Below, piece after piece: positions 17,726 through 26,970 of a DNA stretch of 64,000 bases. The translations under genes and the position numbers were made by a program. Numbering within the stretch: position 1 is the first letter of the stretch; each line of letters starts with the position of its first letter. Origin of the DNA: Pseudomonas frederiksbergensis (GTDB lineage: Bacteria; Pseudomonadota; Gammaproteobacteria; Pseudomonadales; Pseudomonadaceae); assembly GCF_900105495.1 (NCBI RefSeq), contig NZ_FNTF01000002.1, positions 1,711,501 through 1,775,500 on the forward strand, written 5' to 3'. Under the pieces are notes generated by a model. It searched no databases. It was not told the origin of the DNA and saw nothing but the letters and a program-made list of their open reading frames with translations.

Positions 17726-20700
17726 ATGGATTACATGACGGATCAACAAGAGATCGTAAACGATGAGGCGCTGCCAGTTGTTCCTCCGGCGGGCACGGTA
17801 CAAGCGGTTCTATTGAGGTTGACGCAATGGCAGGCACTGATCGACAGGCGCTTGCGCAGTCAGCTGACCTTGCTGGAAGCAATGGAACGGTTCGCGTTGG
17901 TTGAACTGCGTAGCCACTACCCGCAAGGCAACATCGATGCAAACTTCATGACCTCCCTGGTCAATGCGGTGCTGCAACAGATCATCGACCGCAAACCATT
18001 GGTTTTCCTGCCAATGCTGGATGCGCCGTACCGCTGGCCAGGCGGGGCGGACCTGGCGCTGCCGGCGGATCGCCGTGAGGTGGTGATCAAGACTGTGGCA
18101 GCGGTGGCTTCGTATTTTGTCGATCAATACAAGCAATACCTGCGCGAACACTGGGAAACCACGGGGCAGGGCACCGGCTTTGACCGCCTGCTGGCGCGAA
18201 AGCTCAAGCGCTGCATCATCGCAATTGATAAAACCTTCCGGTCCGACCGACTGACTGGCCTGAAGGCCGATCAGTTGCGAGACAGGCTTGAAAAGCTTCA
18301 GGAGACCAACGTCCGAAGGTATCGTCTGACCGCGCTGGCAACATCCCGGGAGCGCAAGAATCTTGAGGCGATCTCATTCTCACAGTTGCCTCATTGGCTG
18401 CAGGTGCTGAGCGAACCTGACCGGGATCAGTTGGGCGACTATCAGGAACAGGCGACACAGGCCCAAGGATTGGTGGATGAATTGCTCGATGGTTACGGCT
18501 CGTTGCAGGCTTATGCACGGCAGCAAGCCATAGACTACATCCGGCTCAAACTGGATATGGAAGTTGAGCCGGACAGCATTCAGGTGCAGTTAATGTGGCG
18601 GTCGGCTGTAGGTCAGCCGATCCAGACCCGCAGCCTGAGCGAACTGTTGGCGGCAGGACCGATAAGAGAGGATTGCGCGTCGGTGCTCAAGGTGAGCGAA
18701 GATATTTCATTGCGCAACCAGTCCCTTGAGCCGGCGTTCATCAGCGAAATGTTGTCGGGTCAGGATTACCCGGCGCAATACCTTCAGGCGCTGGTGGAAC
18801 AATACGGTCGTGAAGACTTGAAAAGCGCCATGGTCGACTGGTTCACGGTGCGACTCAGGCAAAGCGCATTTATTGCACGCTGCGCGGGTCATATGACCTT
18901 GGCCGAGCATGACCAGCTCGAAAAGCTATGGCACAGCAATGCTTCCGCACAACCGTCGACAAGTCTGCATGTAGCCGGCCTGACCCTGCCAAACGCCATG
19001 AAGTGTGCCGACCTTTTGCTGTTCTACCGCGAAGGCGCAGGAGGTGAAGTTAGTGATTTTCTGCTGTATGCCCCCAACAAACCGGACGGTCAGGAGTGGA
19101 TCCGGTTGGCTACGCCCAAAGCCCTGAGCTGGGAGGTTGGGGGGTGGACCCGGGACGAGGCCGGTCGCGAGTATCTGTTGCAGCAACTCTCACCGGACGA
19201 CCGTCGCAGAGCACGCGAGTACTTTGTCGGCATCTCGGCCAAGCCGGGCCTTTGGGATATCAGTCGCGATCTCAGGAGGCCGGCAGCGGCGTTTGTCGAT
19301 TGCGTTGGGGATGCCGTATTGACGGGCCTGGCTAATAATCTGGCGCAGGTCGAACAGGACCATTCGCCTCGCTGGTATTCGACGCTCTCGCTTGATGCCC
19401 GGCGCAGTATCAGCAGCCTCAACCAGGAGTTTGTGGTGCATCAGCAGGTCTTCAACGATCTGCTGGCAGAATATGAGGTCTTCATTGATTTTGCCAAACG
19501 CACTGTCGCCCAGGGAGTCACACCTTATCTGCGCAGCAAGGGGGTGCTGGAACCGGTGGACCCGGCAACGGTGCTTGTCGATTACAACCCGGGACTCTTC
19601 GATGGCAGTTCACAGGTGGCCAGCCTGCTGGACCTTGCCATCCGCGGATACGATGACAACTGGGGAATAGACCATCCAAAAAGAGGTGTGCGCTCGTCGG
19701 TCGGTCAGGACTTGAGCCTGGTTCGCAGTGCCGATCTGGCGTTGTACATCCGCACAGCCTATCTGGGTGAGAAGTACGCCAGCGAGATTCGTGGCCGGTT
19801 TCTTGACTCGCGTGACTCTAAATACTATGAGCGCCGATATGCCTATCTAAACGTGCTGCTGTCGAAAATGGACCGTGATCTGCGTGTGGCCAGAAGCAAG
19901 GCTCAACTGAGCGACAAGGTGTTCTCATCACTCATTCGGCAAGTCACGCGGTTGAGCGCCCCGGTGGCCGCCGTTGATGGATCTGTGTCGAGCGTAGTAA
20001 CGAGCGATGGCGTGATCAAGTTCACCATCCGTGGTCATGTCGTGTTGGGCGTGTACGTGTTTGCCCTTTTCGATCCCGACGGTTCCTATTGGTTGTACAC
20101 GCCGGACGCCCCCGACGGCGTTACATTCCGCGAGTATCAGGGGTTGCGCGGTGAGACCGCAGCACAATTGCATGACTACGTGATGGCGCGGGTGGCGAAC
20201 TCCGCGCGGCAAACAGTCCAGCGATCCCTGCAGGCGCTGGCGGCGAACAACATGACTGTTGATACGCTGTACGAACATCAGCGTGTGGGCGACGCCAGGG
20301 CCGAGTTCAATGCTTACATCGAACGTTCCGTCACTGATGTGGAAGACATCACAACCAGTCGTGCCGAGATGATCAAAAACCAGGTGTTCAAGGGGCTGAT
20401 GTTGGGGGCTGTGCCTTTTTGCATGGTTTTTCCTCCTTTTGCCTTGCTGATGGACATCGCGTTTATCGCCATCAGCACCGAACAGGCAATCAAGGCACAT
20501 CGGGAAGGCGACACGCAGGGCGCACTCGGTCATTGGCTGGTCGCGTCCTGGGGCGCGCTGTTCGCCGTGGTCGGCGCCCGCAGTGCCGGCAAGTTGCTCG
20601 GGCGAGCGCTCACGAACCTGAAACACGCGACTCGGCCAGTCTCATTGCTGACTCAGCGTCTCAAAAGTACGGCGCCGCTGGCTGTCAGGGAAACGTTGCC

Positions 20701-21700
20701 TGTGAGTCGGACGCTGCGCCTCAAACCAAAGCAGGCGGTCAGCAGGGCGCCAGAGAGTCTGGAGAAGGTCACCGACGAAGGCATTTTTTACGGCACATGG
20801 CGCAGACCGGCCAGCGCAACACAACCGCAACCCGCTTACTACATACGCAGTAAGGGCAGGTACTACCAGGTTAAGAAAAGCCCTCACTTTGATGGCTTGT
20901 GCCTGGTCGACGCCAGTCGTCCTGCAGCGATCTACAATCCACCCGTACGTCTGACGGCGGCTGGCAAGTGGGTACATGACAAGGTCGGTCTGAGGGGAGG
21001 CAACGGTAGAGTCCGCAACCTCGGCAGCGTGGACAATCTGCGAAATGCTTTTCCCGGGCGCGTCGAACCGGTAGTCAACAGGGGGGCGATGCAGGGGGAA
21101 GCCGTTGTGGCGCGCTTCGCGGCAGGGGCGATGGATAACTATCTGTTTTCGCTAAATGCACAGACGTGCGTGATCGCATCGCTGTACAACCCGACCACGA
21201 AAATCGGTGCTGTCATTCATTTCGATCACAATATTCGCGCGTTGATCGAGCGCAGTCTCAAGGATGTGATGCAGCGTCTCGGCGGGACGGCGAAGGATAT
21301 TCGCAGCACCTTGGTGGGCGGGGACTGGCTGACAGGAACCGACATCGGCGGTCAGGTCAGAAGCGTGATGAGGCAGCAAGGCTTGCAGCCGGCCTGGGAT
21401 TACTGGTCGTATTCTTCTTGCCTGGGCAACAACTACGCGGTTTCGCTGAATTTGAGCAGTGGTGTCACCACCGTATTCAAGACATCCATCAGGCAGGTCG
21501 ACCGTTATTACACCCCCATCCTGAGGCGCGCGGGACAAGGTACCGGCCCGGTATCAGGGCGGGCGGATATGTTCATGAGGCGTTTTCGTCAAAAGCCGCT
21601 GCACGAGAATGCATCCGGTGTTGTGGTCGATTCGAGTAACCGGCCGGCGAGTCCGGAAAGGGTCGAAGGGCAGGCCTTCGCTATGGTGTTGCTGAGCTGA
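17726..21700 (+). CDS. Dermonecrotic-toxin-like protein with a C-terminal CheD/CNF-like deamidase domain
   Basis: A 1324-residue protein; the ATG at 17726 has AGGA nine bases upstream, whereas a longer reading from 17561 lacks such a site. Residues about 430-860 carry features of Pseudomonas dermonecrotic-toxin (DUF6543-type) proteins, for example YWLYTPDAPDGVTFREY near 788. A hydrophobic block follows at about 885-965 (LMLGAVPFCMVFPPFALLMD), likely for membrane insertion. The C-terminus reads S1142-x5-C1148-x16-H1165 (SLNAQTCVIASLYNP, then KIGAVIHFDHN). It continues with a helix (ALIERSLKDVMQRLG), VGGDWLTGTDIGGQVRSV and a final NNYAVSLNLSSG. This matches the CheD order TLGLGSCV...KIGGMAH...GG...IG...N, with the catalytic Cys and His 17 apart as in CheD and Ser in place of the CheD Thr. 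I infer a protein-glutamine deamidase toxin. No signal peptide is present. Confidence 0.75.
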   Translation: MDYMTDQQEIVNDEALPVVPPAGTVQAVLLRLTQWQALIDRRLRSQLTLLEAMERFALVELRSHYPQGNIDANFMTSLVNAVLQQIIDRKPLVFLPMLDAPYRWPGGADLALPADRREVVIKTVAAVASYFVDQYKQYLREHWETTGQGTGFDRLLARKLKRCIIAIDKTFRSDRLTGLKADQLRDRLEKLQETNVRRYRLTALATSRERKNLEAISFSQLPHWLQVLSEPDRDQLGDYQEQATQAQGLVDELLDGYGSLQAYARQQAIDYIRLKLDMEVEPDSIQVQLMWRSAVGQPIQTRSLSELLAAGPIREDCASVLKVSEDISLRNQSLEPAFISEMLSGQDYPAQYLQALVEQYGREDLKSAMVDWFTVRLRQSAFIARCAGHMTLAEHDQLEKLWHSNASAQPSTSLHVAGLTLPNAMKCADLLLFYREGAGGEVSDFLLYAPNKPDGQEWIRLATPKALSWEVGGWTRDEAGREYLLQQLSPDDRRRAREYFVGISAKPGLWDISRDLRRPAAAFVDCVGDAVLTGLANNLAQVEQDHSPRWYSTLSLDARRSISSLNQEFVVHQQVFNDLLAEYEVFIDFAKRTVAQGVTPYLRSKGVLEPVDPATVLVDYNPGLFDGSSQVASLLDLAIRGYDDNWGIDHPKRGVRSSVGQDLSLVRSADLALYIRTAYLGEKYASEIRGRFLDSRDSKYYERRYAYLNVLLSKMDRDLRVARSKAQLSDKVFSSLIRQVTRLSAPVAAVDGSVSSVVTSDGVIKFTIRGHVVLGVYVFALFDPDGSYWLYTPDAPDGVTFREYQGLRGETAAQLHDYVMARVANSARQTVQRSLQALAANNMTVDTLYEHQRVGDARAEFNAYIERSVTDVEDITTSRAEMIKNQVFKGLMLGAVPFCMVFPPFALLMDIAFIAISTEQAIKAHREGDTQGALGHWLVASWGALFAVVGARSAGKLLGRALTNLKHATRPVSLLTQRLKSTAPLAVRETLPVSRTLRLKPKQAVSRAPESLEKVTDEGIFYGTWRRPASATQPQPAYYIRSKGRYYQVKKSPHFDGLCLVDASRPAAIYNPPVRLTAAGKWVHDKVGLRGGNGRVRNLGSVDNLRNAFPGRVEPVVNRGAMQGEAVVARFAAGAMDNYLFSLNAQTCVIASLYNPTTKIGAVIHFDHNIRALIERSLKDVMQRLGGTAKDIRSTLVGGDWLTGTDIGGQVRSVMRQQGLQPAWDYWSYSSCLGNNYAVSLNLSSGVTTVFKTSIRQVDRYYTPILRRAGQGTGPVSGRADMFMRRFRQKPLHENASGVVVDSSNRPASPERVEGQAFAMVLLS

Positions 21701-21732
21701 TCCGTTCATTTCCGTGGTGAAAAACCATAAAA

Positions 21733-21760
21733 AAACCCCGGTTCAAATGAACCGGGGTTT
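21733..21760. terminator. Bidirectional terminator between the deamidase-like toxin and accC
   Basis: AAACCCCGGTTCA (21733-21745) pairs with TGAACCGGGGTTT (21748-21760). A-runs lie on the left and T-rich sequence on the right, so it can serve both convergent genes. Confidence 0.9.
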
Positions 21761-21781
21761 CTATTTGCATCGTTTGCTGCC

Positions 21782-23137
21782 TTACGACTGTTTGGCCAGC
21801 TTGTGTTCCAGGTAGTGGATGTTGATTCCACCTTTGCAGAAGCCTTCATCGCGGACCAGGTCACGGTGCAGCGGGATATTGGTCTTGATCCCGTCGACAA
21901 CGATTTCGTCCAGCGCATTGCGCATGCGCGCCAGGGCTTCGTCACGGGTTGCGCCGTAGGTGATCAGCTTGCCGATCAACGAGTCGTAGTTCGGCGGAAC
22001 GGCATAGCCACTGTACAGGTGCGAATCGACGCGAACGCCATTGCCGCCTGGTGCGTGGAAATGCTTGACCGTGCCTGGGCTCGGCATGAAGGTTTTCGGG
22101 TCTTCGGCGTTGATTCGGCATTCCAGTGCATGACCGCGGATAACCACGTCTTCCTGGGTGTACGACAGCTTGTTGCCAGCGGCGATGCTGAGCATCTCCT
22201 TGACGATGTCGATGCCGGTGACCATTTCCGAAACCGGATGCTCAACCTGAACGCGGGTGTTCATTTCGATGAAATAGAACGCGCCGTTCTCGTACAGGAA
22301 CTCGAAAGTACCCGCACCACGGTAGTTGATGTCGATGCAAGCCTTGACGCAGCGTGCGAGGACTTCAGCCCGTGCCTTCTCGTCGATGCCCGGTGCCGGC
22401 GCTTCTTCGAGAACCTTCTGGTGACGACGTTGCAGCGAGCAATCGCGGTCGCCCAGATGGATGGCGTGGCCCTGGCCGTCGGAAAGTACCTGGACTTCCA
22501 CGTGGCGTGGGTTGGTCAGGAATTTTTCCAGATAGACCATCGGGTTGCCGAACGCCGCGCCAGCTTCGGAGCGGGTCAGTTTCGCCGAGGAGATCAGGTC
22601 TTCTTCTTTATGCACAACGCGCATGCCGCGACCACCGCCGCCGCCAGCGGCCTTGATGATCACCGGATAACCGACTTCGCGACCGATGCGCAGAGCCGTT
22701 TCTTCGTCTTCCGGCAACGGGCCGTCGGAACCCGGAACGGTTGGAACGCCAGCCGCGATCATGGCGTGCTTGGCCGATACCTTGTCGCCCATCAGGCGAA
22801 TGGTGTCGGCTTTCGGGCCAATGAAGGCGAAGCCGGAGTTCTCGACCTGTTCAGCGAAATCAGCGTTTTCCGCAAGGAAGCCGTAGCCAGGGTGAATGGC
22901 GGTAGCGCCAGTCACTTCAGCCGCGGCGATGATTGCCGGGATGTGCAGATAAGAATGCGCGGCCGAGGCCGGGCCGATGCAGACGGATTCGTCTGCCAGA
23001 CCCAGGTGCATCAGCTCTTTGTCAGCCTTGGAGTAAACGGCGACAGTCTTGATGCCCATCTCTTTGCAGGCACGCAGAATCCGCAGGGCGATCTCACCGC
23101 GGTTGGCGATCAGAACTTTTTCCAACTTCGCAGTCAT
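21782..23137 (-). CDS. accC: Acetyl-CoA carboxylase, biotin carboxylase subunit
   Basis: A 451-residue ATP-grasp enzyme that carboxylates biotin on AccB, the first half-reaction of malonyl-CoA synthesis. Motifs: [14 protein letters not shown] at the start, the glycine-rich ATP loop [14 protein letters not shown], and [20 protein letters not shown]. The ATG at 23137 has GGAG seven bases upstream. It lies 17 bases behind accB in the conserved accBC operon. Confidence 0.97.
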   Translation of the reverse strand: MTAKLEKVLIANRGEIALRILRACKEMGIKTVAVYSKADKELMHLGLADESVCIGPASAAHSYLHIPAIIAAAEVTGATAIHPGYGFLAENADFAEQVENSGFAFIGPKADTIRLMGDKVSAKHAMIAAGVPTVPGSDGPLPEDEETALRIGREVGYPVIIKAAGGGGGRGMRVVHKEEDLISSAKLTRSEAGAAFGNPMVYLEKFLTNPRHVEVQVLSDGQGHAIHLGDRDCSLQRRHQKVLEEAPAPGIDEKARAEVLARCVKACIDINYRGAGTFEFLYENGAFYFIEMNTRVQVEHPVSEMVTGIDIVKEMLSIAAGNKLSYTQEDVVIRGHALECRINAEDPKTFMPSPGTVKHFHAPGGNGVRVDSHLYSGYAVPPNYDSLIGKLITYGATRDEALARMRNALDEIVVDGIKTNIPLHRDLVRDEGFCKGGINIHYLEHKLAKQS

Positions 23138-23154
23138 CAAAGTTTCTCCGCGGT

Positions 23155-23616
23155 TCAAACGATGGTGAACAGCGGTTGGTCGTACTCAACCGGCTGGCCG
23201 TCTTCGACGAGGATAGATTCGATCACACCGCTGGATTCAGCTTCGATGTGGTTCATCATCTTCATGGCTTCGACGATGCACAGGGTGTCGCCTTTCTTCA
23301 CGGTCTGGCCGACTTCAACGAAGGACGGCGAGGATGGCGAAGATTTGCGATAGAAGGTACCGACCATAGGCGAACGGGCAACGTTGCCGTTCAGAACTGG
23401 CGCGGCCGGAGCAGCAGGTGCGGCGGCGGCAACCGGGGCAGCAGCAACAGGCGCCGGCGCCGGAGCATGCATTGGAGCCGGTGCGTAGTACTGCTGAGCC
23501 GGGGTCTTGCTGTGACGGCTGATGCGTACGGACTCTTCGCCTTCCTTGATCTCGAGCTCGTCGATGCCGGACTCTTCCAGCAGTTCGATCAGTTTCTTAA
23601 CTTTACGGATATCCAT
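23155..23616 (-). CDS. accB: Biotin carboxyl carrier protein of acetyl-CoA carboxylase
   Basis: A 153-residue carrier. The biotinyl lysine is K119 in EAMKMMN. A flexible Ala/Pro-rich linker (about 45-75) joins the N-terminal helix region to the lipoyl-like domain. It forms an operon with accC and probably with aroQ, which lies 48 bases upstream. Confidence 0.97.
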   Translation of the reverse strand: MDIRKVKKLIELLEESGIDELEIKEGEESVRISRHSKTPAQQYYAPAPMHAPAPAPVAAAPVAAAAPAAPAAPVLNGNVARSPMVGTFYRKSSPSSPSFVEVGQTVKKGDTLCIVEAMKMMNHIEAESSGVIESILVEDGQPVEYDQPLFTIV

Positions 23617-23664
23617 GAATCATCAACTCCCAAGGGTCGGTCAGGGGCGTTTAACGCTTGTAGT

Positions 23665-24117
23665 TCAAGTCGTTGCCTGTGTTTCAAGCTGTTCTAATGC
23701 GGCCTCCAGGGCCAGTCGATAACCGCTGGCGCCAAGGCCGCAGATCACTCCCACCGCTACGTCGGAGAAGTAAGAGTGATGGCGGAAAGGTTCGCGTTTG
23801 TGCACGTTAGACAAATGCACTTCGATGAATGGGATGCTCACCGCCAGCAGCGCGTCACGTAATGCGACACTTGTGTGTGTAAAAGCTGCTGGGTTGATCA
23901 GAATGAAGTCCACACCTTCGCTGCTGGCAGCGTGGATGCGGTCGATCAATTCGTACTCGGCGTTGCTTTGCAGGTGCAGCAAATGGTGGCCGGCTTCACG
24001 GGCACGGCGTTCCAGGTCCTGGTTGATCTGCGCCAGTGTCGTAGCGCCATAGGTGCCCGGTTCACGGGTGCCGAGCATGTTCAGGTTGGGTCCGTGCAGA
24101 ACCAGTAGCGTCGCCAT
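23665..24117 (-). CDS. aroQ: Type II 3-dehydroquinate dehydratase
   Basis: A 150-residue shikimate-pathway enzyme that dehydrates 3-dehydroquinate. Type II motifs are complete: [26 protein letters not shown] and [17 protein letters not shown]. The ATG at 24117 ([11 protein letters not shown]) is preceded by GGAA six bases upstream, so the longer in-frame reading is unlikely. Confidence 0.97.
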   Translation of the reverse strand: MATLLVLHGPNLNMLGTREPGTYGATTLAQINQDLERRAREAGHHLLHLQSNAEYELIDRIHAASSEGVDFILINPAAFTHTSVALRDALLAVSIPFIEVHLSNVHKREPFRHHSYFSDVAVGVICGLGASGYRLALEAALEQLETQATT

Positions 24118-24248
24118 CTGCTGTTCCTTGTTGTCTGTGTGCAATTGTCAGAACCCGGCGACTATGCCGCAAAGCCTTTGTGACTGTCCAGTTCTATGCA
24201 ATAGCCAGCACGATGGCCGATGTTTGCGCGAAATATGTGACCGGGTTA

Positions 24249-25988
24249 TTAAATCCGGTCATTTGCTTTCGCAACACGTTCGGCGAAGTCGGTGGCGTTG
24301 ATCTCGCCGATCACTCGCACATCGGTGTGTTCGACGCCGTCCTTGCCGAAAAACATCAGCGCTGGCGGGCCGAACAGCTTGTAGCGGTCAAGCAGGGCGC
24401 GTTGCTCGGCATTGCTGGCGGTGATGTCGAAGCGGATCAGTCGATAGCCTTTGAGAAGTTCGACGACCCTGGCGTCGTTGAGCACCTTATGTTCGATGAC
24501 TTTGCAACTGATGCACCAGTCGGCGTACCAGTCGAGCAGCAGCGGGGTGCCCGACGATTTGGCTTCGGCGAGGGCGCGGTCCAGGTCGGCCGGAGTGCTG
24601 ACGGTTTGCCAGGTGCTGGTGTTTTGCGGCTGCTCATTGCCGGCAACCGTGCGCGGCTGGCCAATCGGATTGAGTGGATCGGTCTGGCCGCTGAACGCTC
24701 CGTACCAACACGCCAGCGCATAAAACAGCAGGAACATCCCCAGCAACTGGCCCAGGCGTTTTCTCGGCGGTTTGTAGACGAACTCCAGCGCGCCCATGAA
24801 CAACCCGACGCCGCCAGCCAGCAAGCCGATCAGCAGCAACGTGATCTGGCCCGGCAGTACACGACTGAGCAGACCGATCGCCAGCCCCAGCAACAGAACG
24901 CCAATCGCGTTTTTCACATAGATCAGCCAGGGGCCGCTTTTCGGCAGCCAGGCGGCGCCGCCGGTGGCGACCAGCAATAGCGGGGCGCCCATGCCAAGGC
25001 CAAGCATGAACAATTTCAGACCACCGCCCACTGCATCGCCACTGGCGCTGATGTACAGCAGCGCGCCGGCCAGCGGTGCCGAGACGCAGGGCGACACCAA
25101 CAGGCTGGAAACCACGCCCAGTACGGCAGCGCCCCACAACGAACCACCTTCGGTGCGACCGGCGATCCGGTCCAGCCGACTGCTGATAGCGTGAGGCAGC
25201 TTGAGTTCGAAGACGCCAAACATCGCCAAGGCAAACAGCGCAAAAAACAGCGCAAACGGCACCAGTACCCACGCCGATTGCAGCCGCGCCTGAAGATTGA
25301 GCTGTGCGCCGAACATCCCCATCAACGCCCCGAGCAGGGCAAAGCAGATGGCCATTGGCAGCACATAAGCGAGGGACAGAGTGAAACCGCGCAAACCACC
25401 CACCTGACCGCGTAACACCACGCCGGACAGAATCGGCAGCATCGGCAGCACACACGGTGTGAACGTCAGGCCTACGCCCGCGAGGAAGAACAGCGCCAGT
25501 TCGCGCCAGCTCCAGGCCGCAGCCCCGCCTGTATTACCATCAATACTCAGGCGCTCGGTCTCGGGTGGATAGCACAAGCCTTTGTCGGCGCACCCCTGGT
25601 ACGTAACCGCCAGGGTAAAGGCGCGTTGATCGCTGCGCGGCAGTTCGATGTCGAGAATGCCGCGGTAGACCTCGACATCGCCGAAATACTCATCGTGCTT
25701 CTGTTCGCCCTTGGGCAGTTGTGCGGCGCCCAGGCCAACATCGGCCGGGTCGGCGCGAAACTGAAAGCGGTGCCGGTAGAGGTAGTAGCCCTCGGTGGCG
25801 ACGAAACGCAGTTTGATCGATTGCGGTGTGCTTTCTATCAGGCTCAGTTGAAACGCTTCACGCACCGGCAGAAAGTCGGCGCTGTTGTTGATCGAGCCCA
25901 ATGTCGAACTGGGCCTACCGTCCAGCAAACCGGCGGCGGAGGCCGGCAGGGCGAGCACTAAAAACAGCAGGCAGAGCAAACGGCGCAT
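24249..25988 (-). CDS. dsbD: Thiol:disulfide interchange protein DsbD
   Basis: A 579-residue inner-membrane protein that passes electrons from cytoplasmic thioredoxin to periplasmic DsbC/DsbG and cytochrome c maturation proteins. All three cysteine pairs are visible: C133/C139 in the periplasmic alpha domain (QGCADKGLCYPPE), C179/C301 in the eight-helix membrane domain (FTPCVLPML, VSPCVSAPL), and C492/C495 in the C-terminal thioredoxin fold (DWYADWCISCK). A signal peptide starts at the ATG chosen here (MRRLLCLLFLVLALPASA). Confidence 0.96.
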   Translation of the reverse strand: MRRLLCLLFLVLALPASAAGLLDGRPSSTLGSINNSADFLPVREAFQLSLIESTPQSIKLRFVATEGYYLYRHRFQFRADPADVGLGAAQLPKGEQKHDEYFGDVEVYRGILDIELPRSDQRAFTLAVTYQGCADKGLCYPPETERLSIDGNTGGAAAWSWRELALFFLAGVGLTFTPCVLPMLPILSGVVLRGQVGGLRGFTLSLAYVLPMAICFALLGALMGMFGAQLNLQARLQSAWVLVPFALFFALFALAMFGVFELKLPHAISSRLDRIAGRTEGGSLWGAAVLGVVSSLLVSPCVSAPLAGALLYISASGDAVGGGLKLFMLGLGMGAPLLLVATGGAAWLPKSGPWLIYVKNAIGVLLLGLAIGLLSRVLPGQITLLLIGLLAGGVGLFMGALEFVYKPPRKRLGQLLGMFLLFYALACWYGAFSGQTDPLNPIGQPRTVAGNEQPQNTSTWQTVSTPADLDRALAEAKSSGTPLLLDWYADWCISCKVIEHKVLNDARVVELLKGYRLIRFDITASNAEQRALLDRYKLFGPPALMFFGKDGVEHTDVRVIGEINATDFAERVAKANDRI

Positions 25989-26050
25989 GACAATCTCGCG
26001 TATCGAAAGTGAGGGCATGATAGCGGACGGCGACGCGTGTTGCCTCGCTC

Positions 26051-26509
26051 CTACGGCAATGCGCTGGAGTGGTTGCACAGGTTGATAGTTACAGGGGTGT
26101 AGTGAGTGTTGTCGGTATGCCGAAACAGCGTGCTGCTGTGATATTCGTACACCTCATGGTTGGTCGACACATTGATGACCGTGCCTTGGACATCGACCTT
26201 TATGGCTGGGTCTCGGGTGACGAGAAACGGACCAGCAGTCTTGAGTTCAGACACTATTTGTTCATCGGATGTCAGTTCACGATAGGCATAGTATCGATAG
26301 CTGAACGGCACCGTTGCTCCGCCTCGATCATCCTTGACGCCGTAGATGAAGCCATTTTCGCCAAGGGGTAGTTTGAGTACGACCTCGGTCAGCACCGGGG
26401 GGCTGGAAGACAAAAGCCATGTCCAGCCGATGTAAACCAGGCATGCCGCTAGCAAACAAGTGGTGACGATTGTGTATCCGGTTTTTTTAGTAGTTCCTGA
26501 ACCGGGCAT
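26051..26509 (-). CDS. Membrane-anchored hypothetical protein, partner of the type-44 toxin
   Basis: A 152-residue protein of unknown family. One N-terminal membrane helix at about 12-34 (TIVTTCLLAACLVYIGWTWL) leads to a beta-rich domain that should lie in the periplasm. The ATG at 26509 has AGGAG about seven bases upstream, inside the end of the toxin-like gene. The two genes overlap by 23 bases, so translation is probably coupled. From this arrangement I infer that it may be the immunity or accessory protein of the toxin; no motif proves this. Base composition is lower in GC than in neighbouring dsbD. Confidence 0.7.
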   Translation of the reverse strand: MPGSGTTKKTGYTIVTTCLLAACLVYIGWTWLLSSSPPVLTEVVLKLPLGENGFIYGVKDDRGGATVPFSYRYYAYRELTSDEQIVSELKTAGPFLVTRDPAIKVDVQGTVINVSTNHEVYEYHSSTLFRHTDNTHYTPVTINLCNHSSALP

Positions 26510-26942
26510 ACCTGACTCCTTTTTTGATCCATTCCTGATCCGCTGGATCATCGCCAAAAGGAGCCTCGCTCCACCAGCTTCCAAATTCTACTTTTGTCGT
26601 TTTTGCCTGTGTCTGTGCAACACCGGCTGCACGTAACAGGACACTTTCGGAAAATCCCGCAGCAATCCCGGCCGCGCCGTAATTGAAGTTACCAAAAGCT
26701 TCATAGTCAGAAGACAGTTTTTTGTAATCCCAAGGGCCGCGATTTCTGACCTGGGTATAGAACCAGGAGTAAATGAATGCGGATCCCTCTTTCAAAATCT
26801 TTTTCTTATGGAAGGCAACTGCCATGTTTTCCTCCACAGATACGCCTGGGGCGAAGGTGGAACTATCACGGGGCACTCCTAGCGCACGATTAATTGAAGC
26901 GCCAAACCCTAGCATCAACACGACGACTAAAAACCACTGCAT
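26487..26942 (-). CDS. Polymorphic toxin type 44 (Ntox44-like) domain protein
   Basis: A 151-residue protein with an N-terminal hydrophobic segment (MQWFLVVVLMLGFG), likely a signal peptide or anchor. The C-terminal domain reads like bacterial toxin 44: FIYSWFYTQVRNRGPWDYK (about 57-74), FGNFNYGAAGIAAGFSE (83-99) and DDPADQEWIKKGVRY near the end. The type-44 domain usually sits at the tip of large polymorphic toxins and is predicted to be a nuclease. Here it is nearly stand-alone. I placed the start at the ATG at 26942. No strong ribosome site is seen there, and the open frame continues upstream through the chemoreceptor gene as a shadow. It lies immediately behind the chemoreceptor and overlaps its partner gene by 23 bases. 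Confidence 0.75.
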   Translation of the reverse strand: MQWFLVVVLMLGFGASINRALGVPRDSSTFAPGVSVEENMAVAFHKKKILKEGSAFIYSWFYTQVRNRGPWDYKKLSSDYEAFGNFNYGAAGIAAGFSESVLLRAAGVAQTQAKTTKVEFGSWWSEAPFGDDPADQEWIKKGVRYARFRNY

Positions 26943-26970
26943 GGCGAAATAGGAATTTTCATACAAGCGC

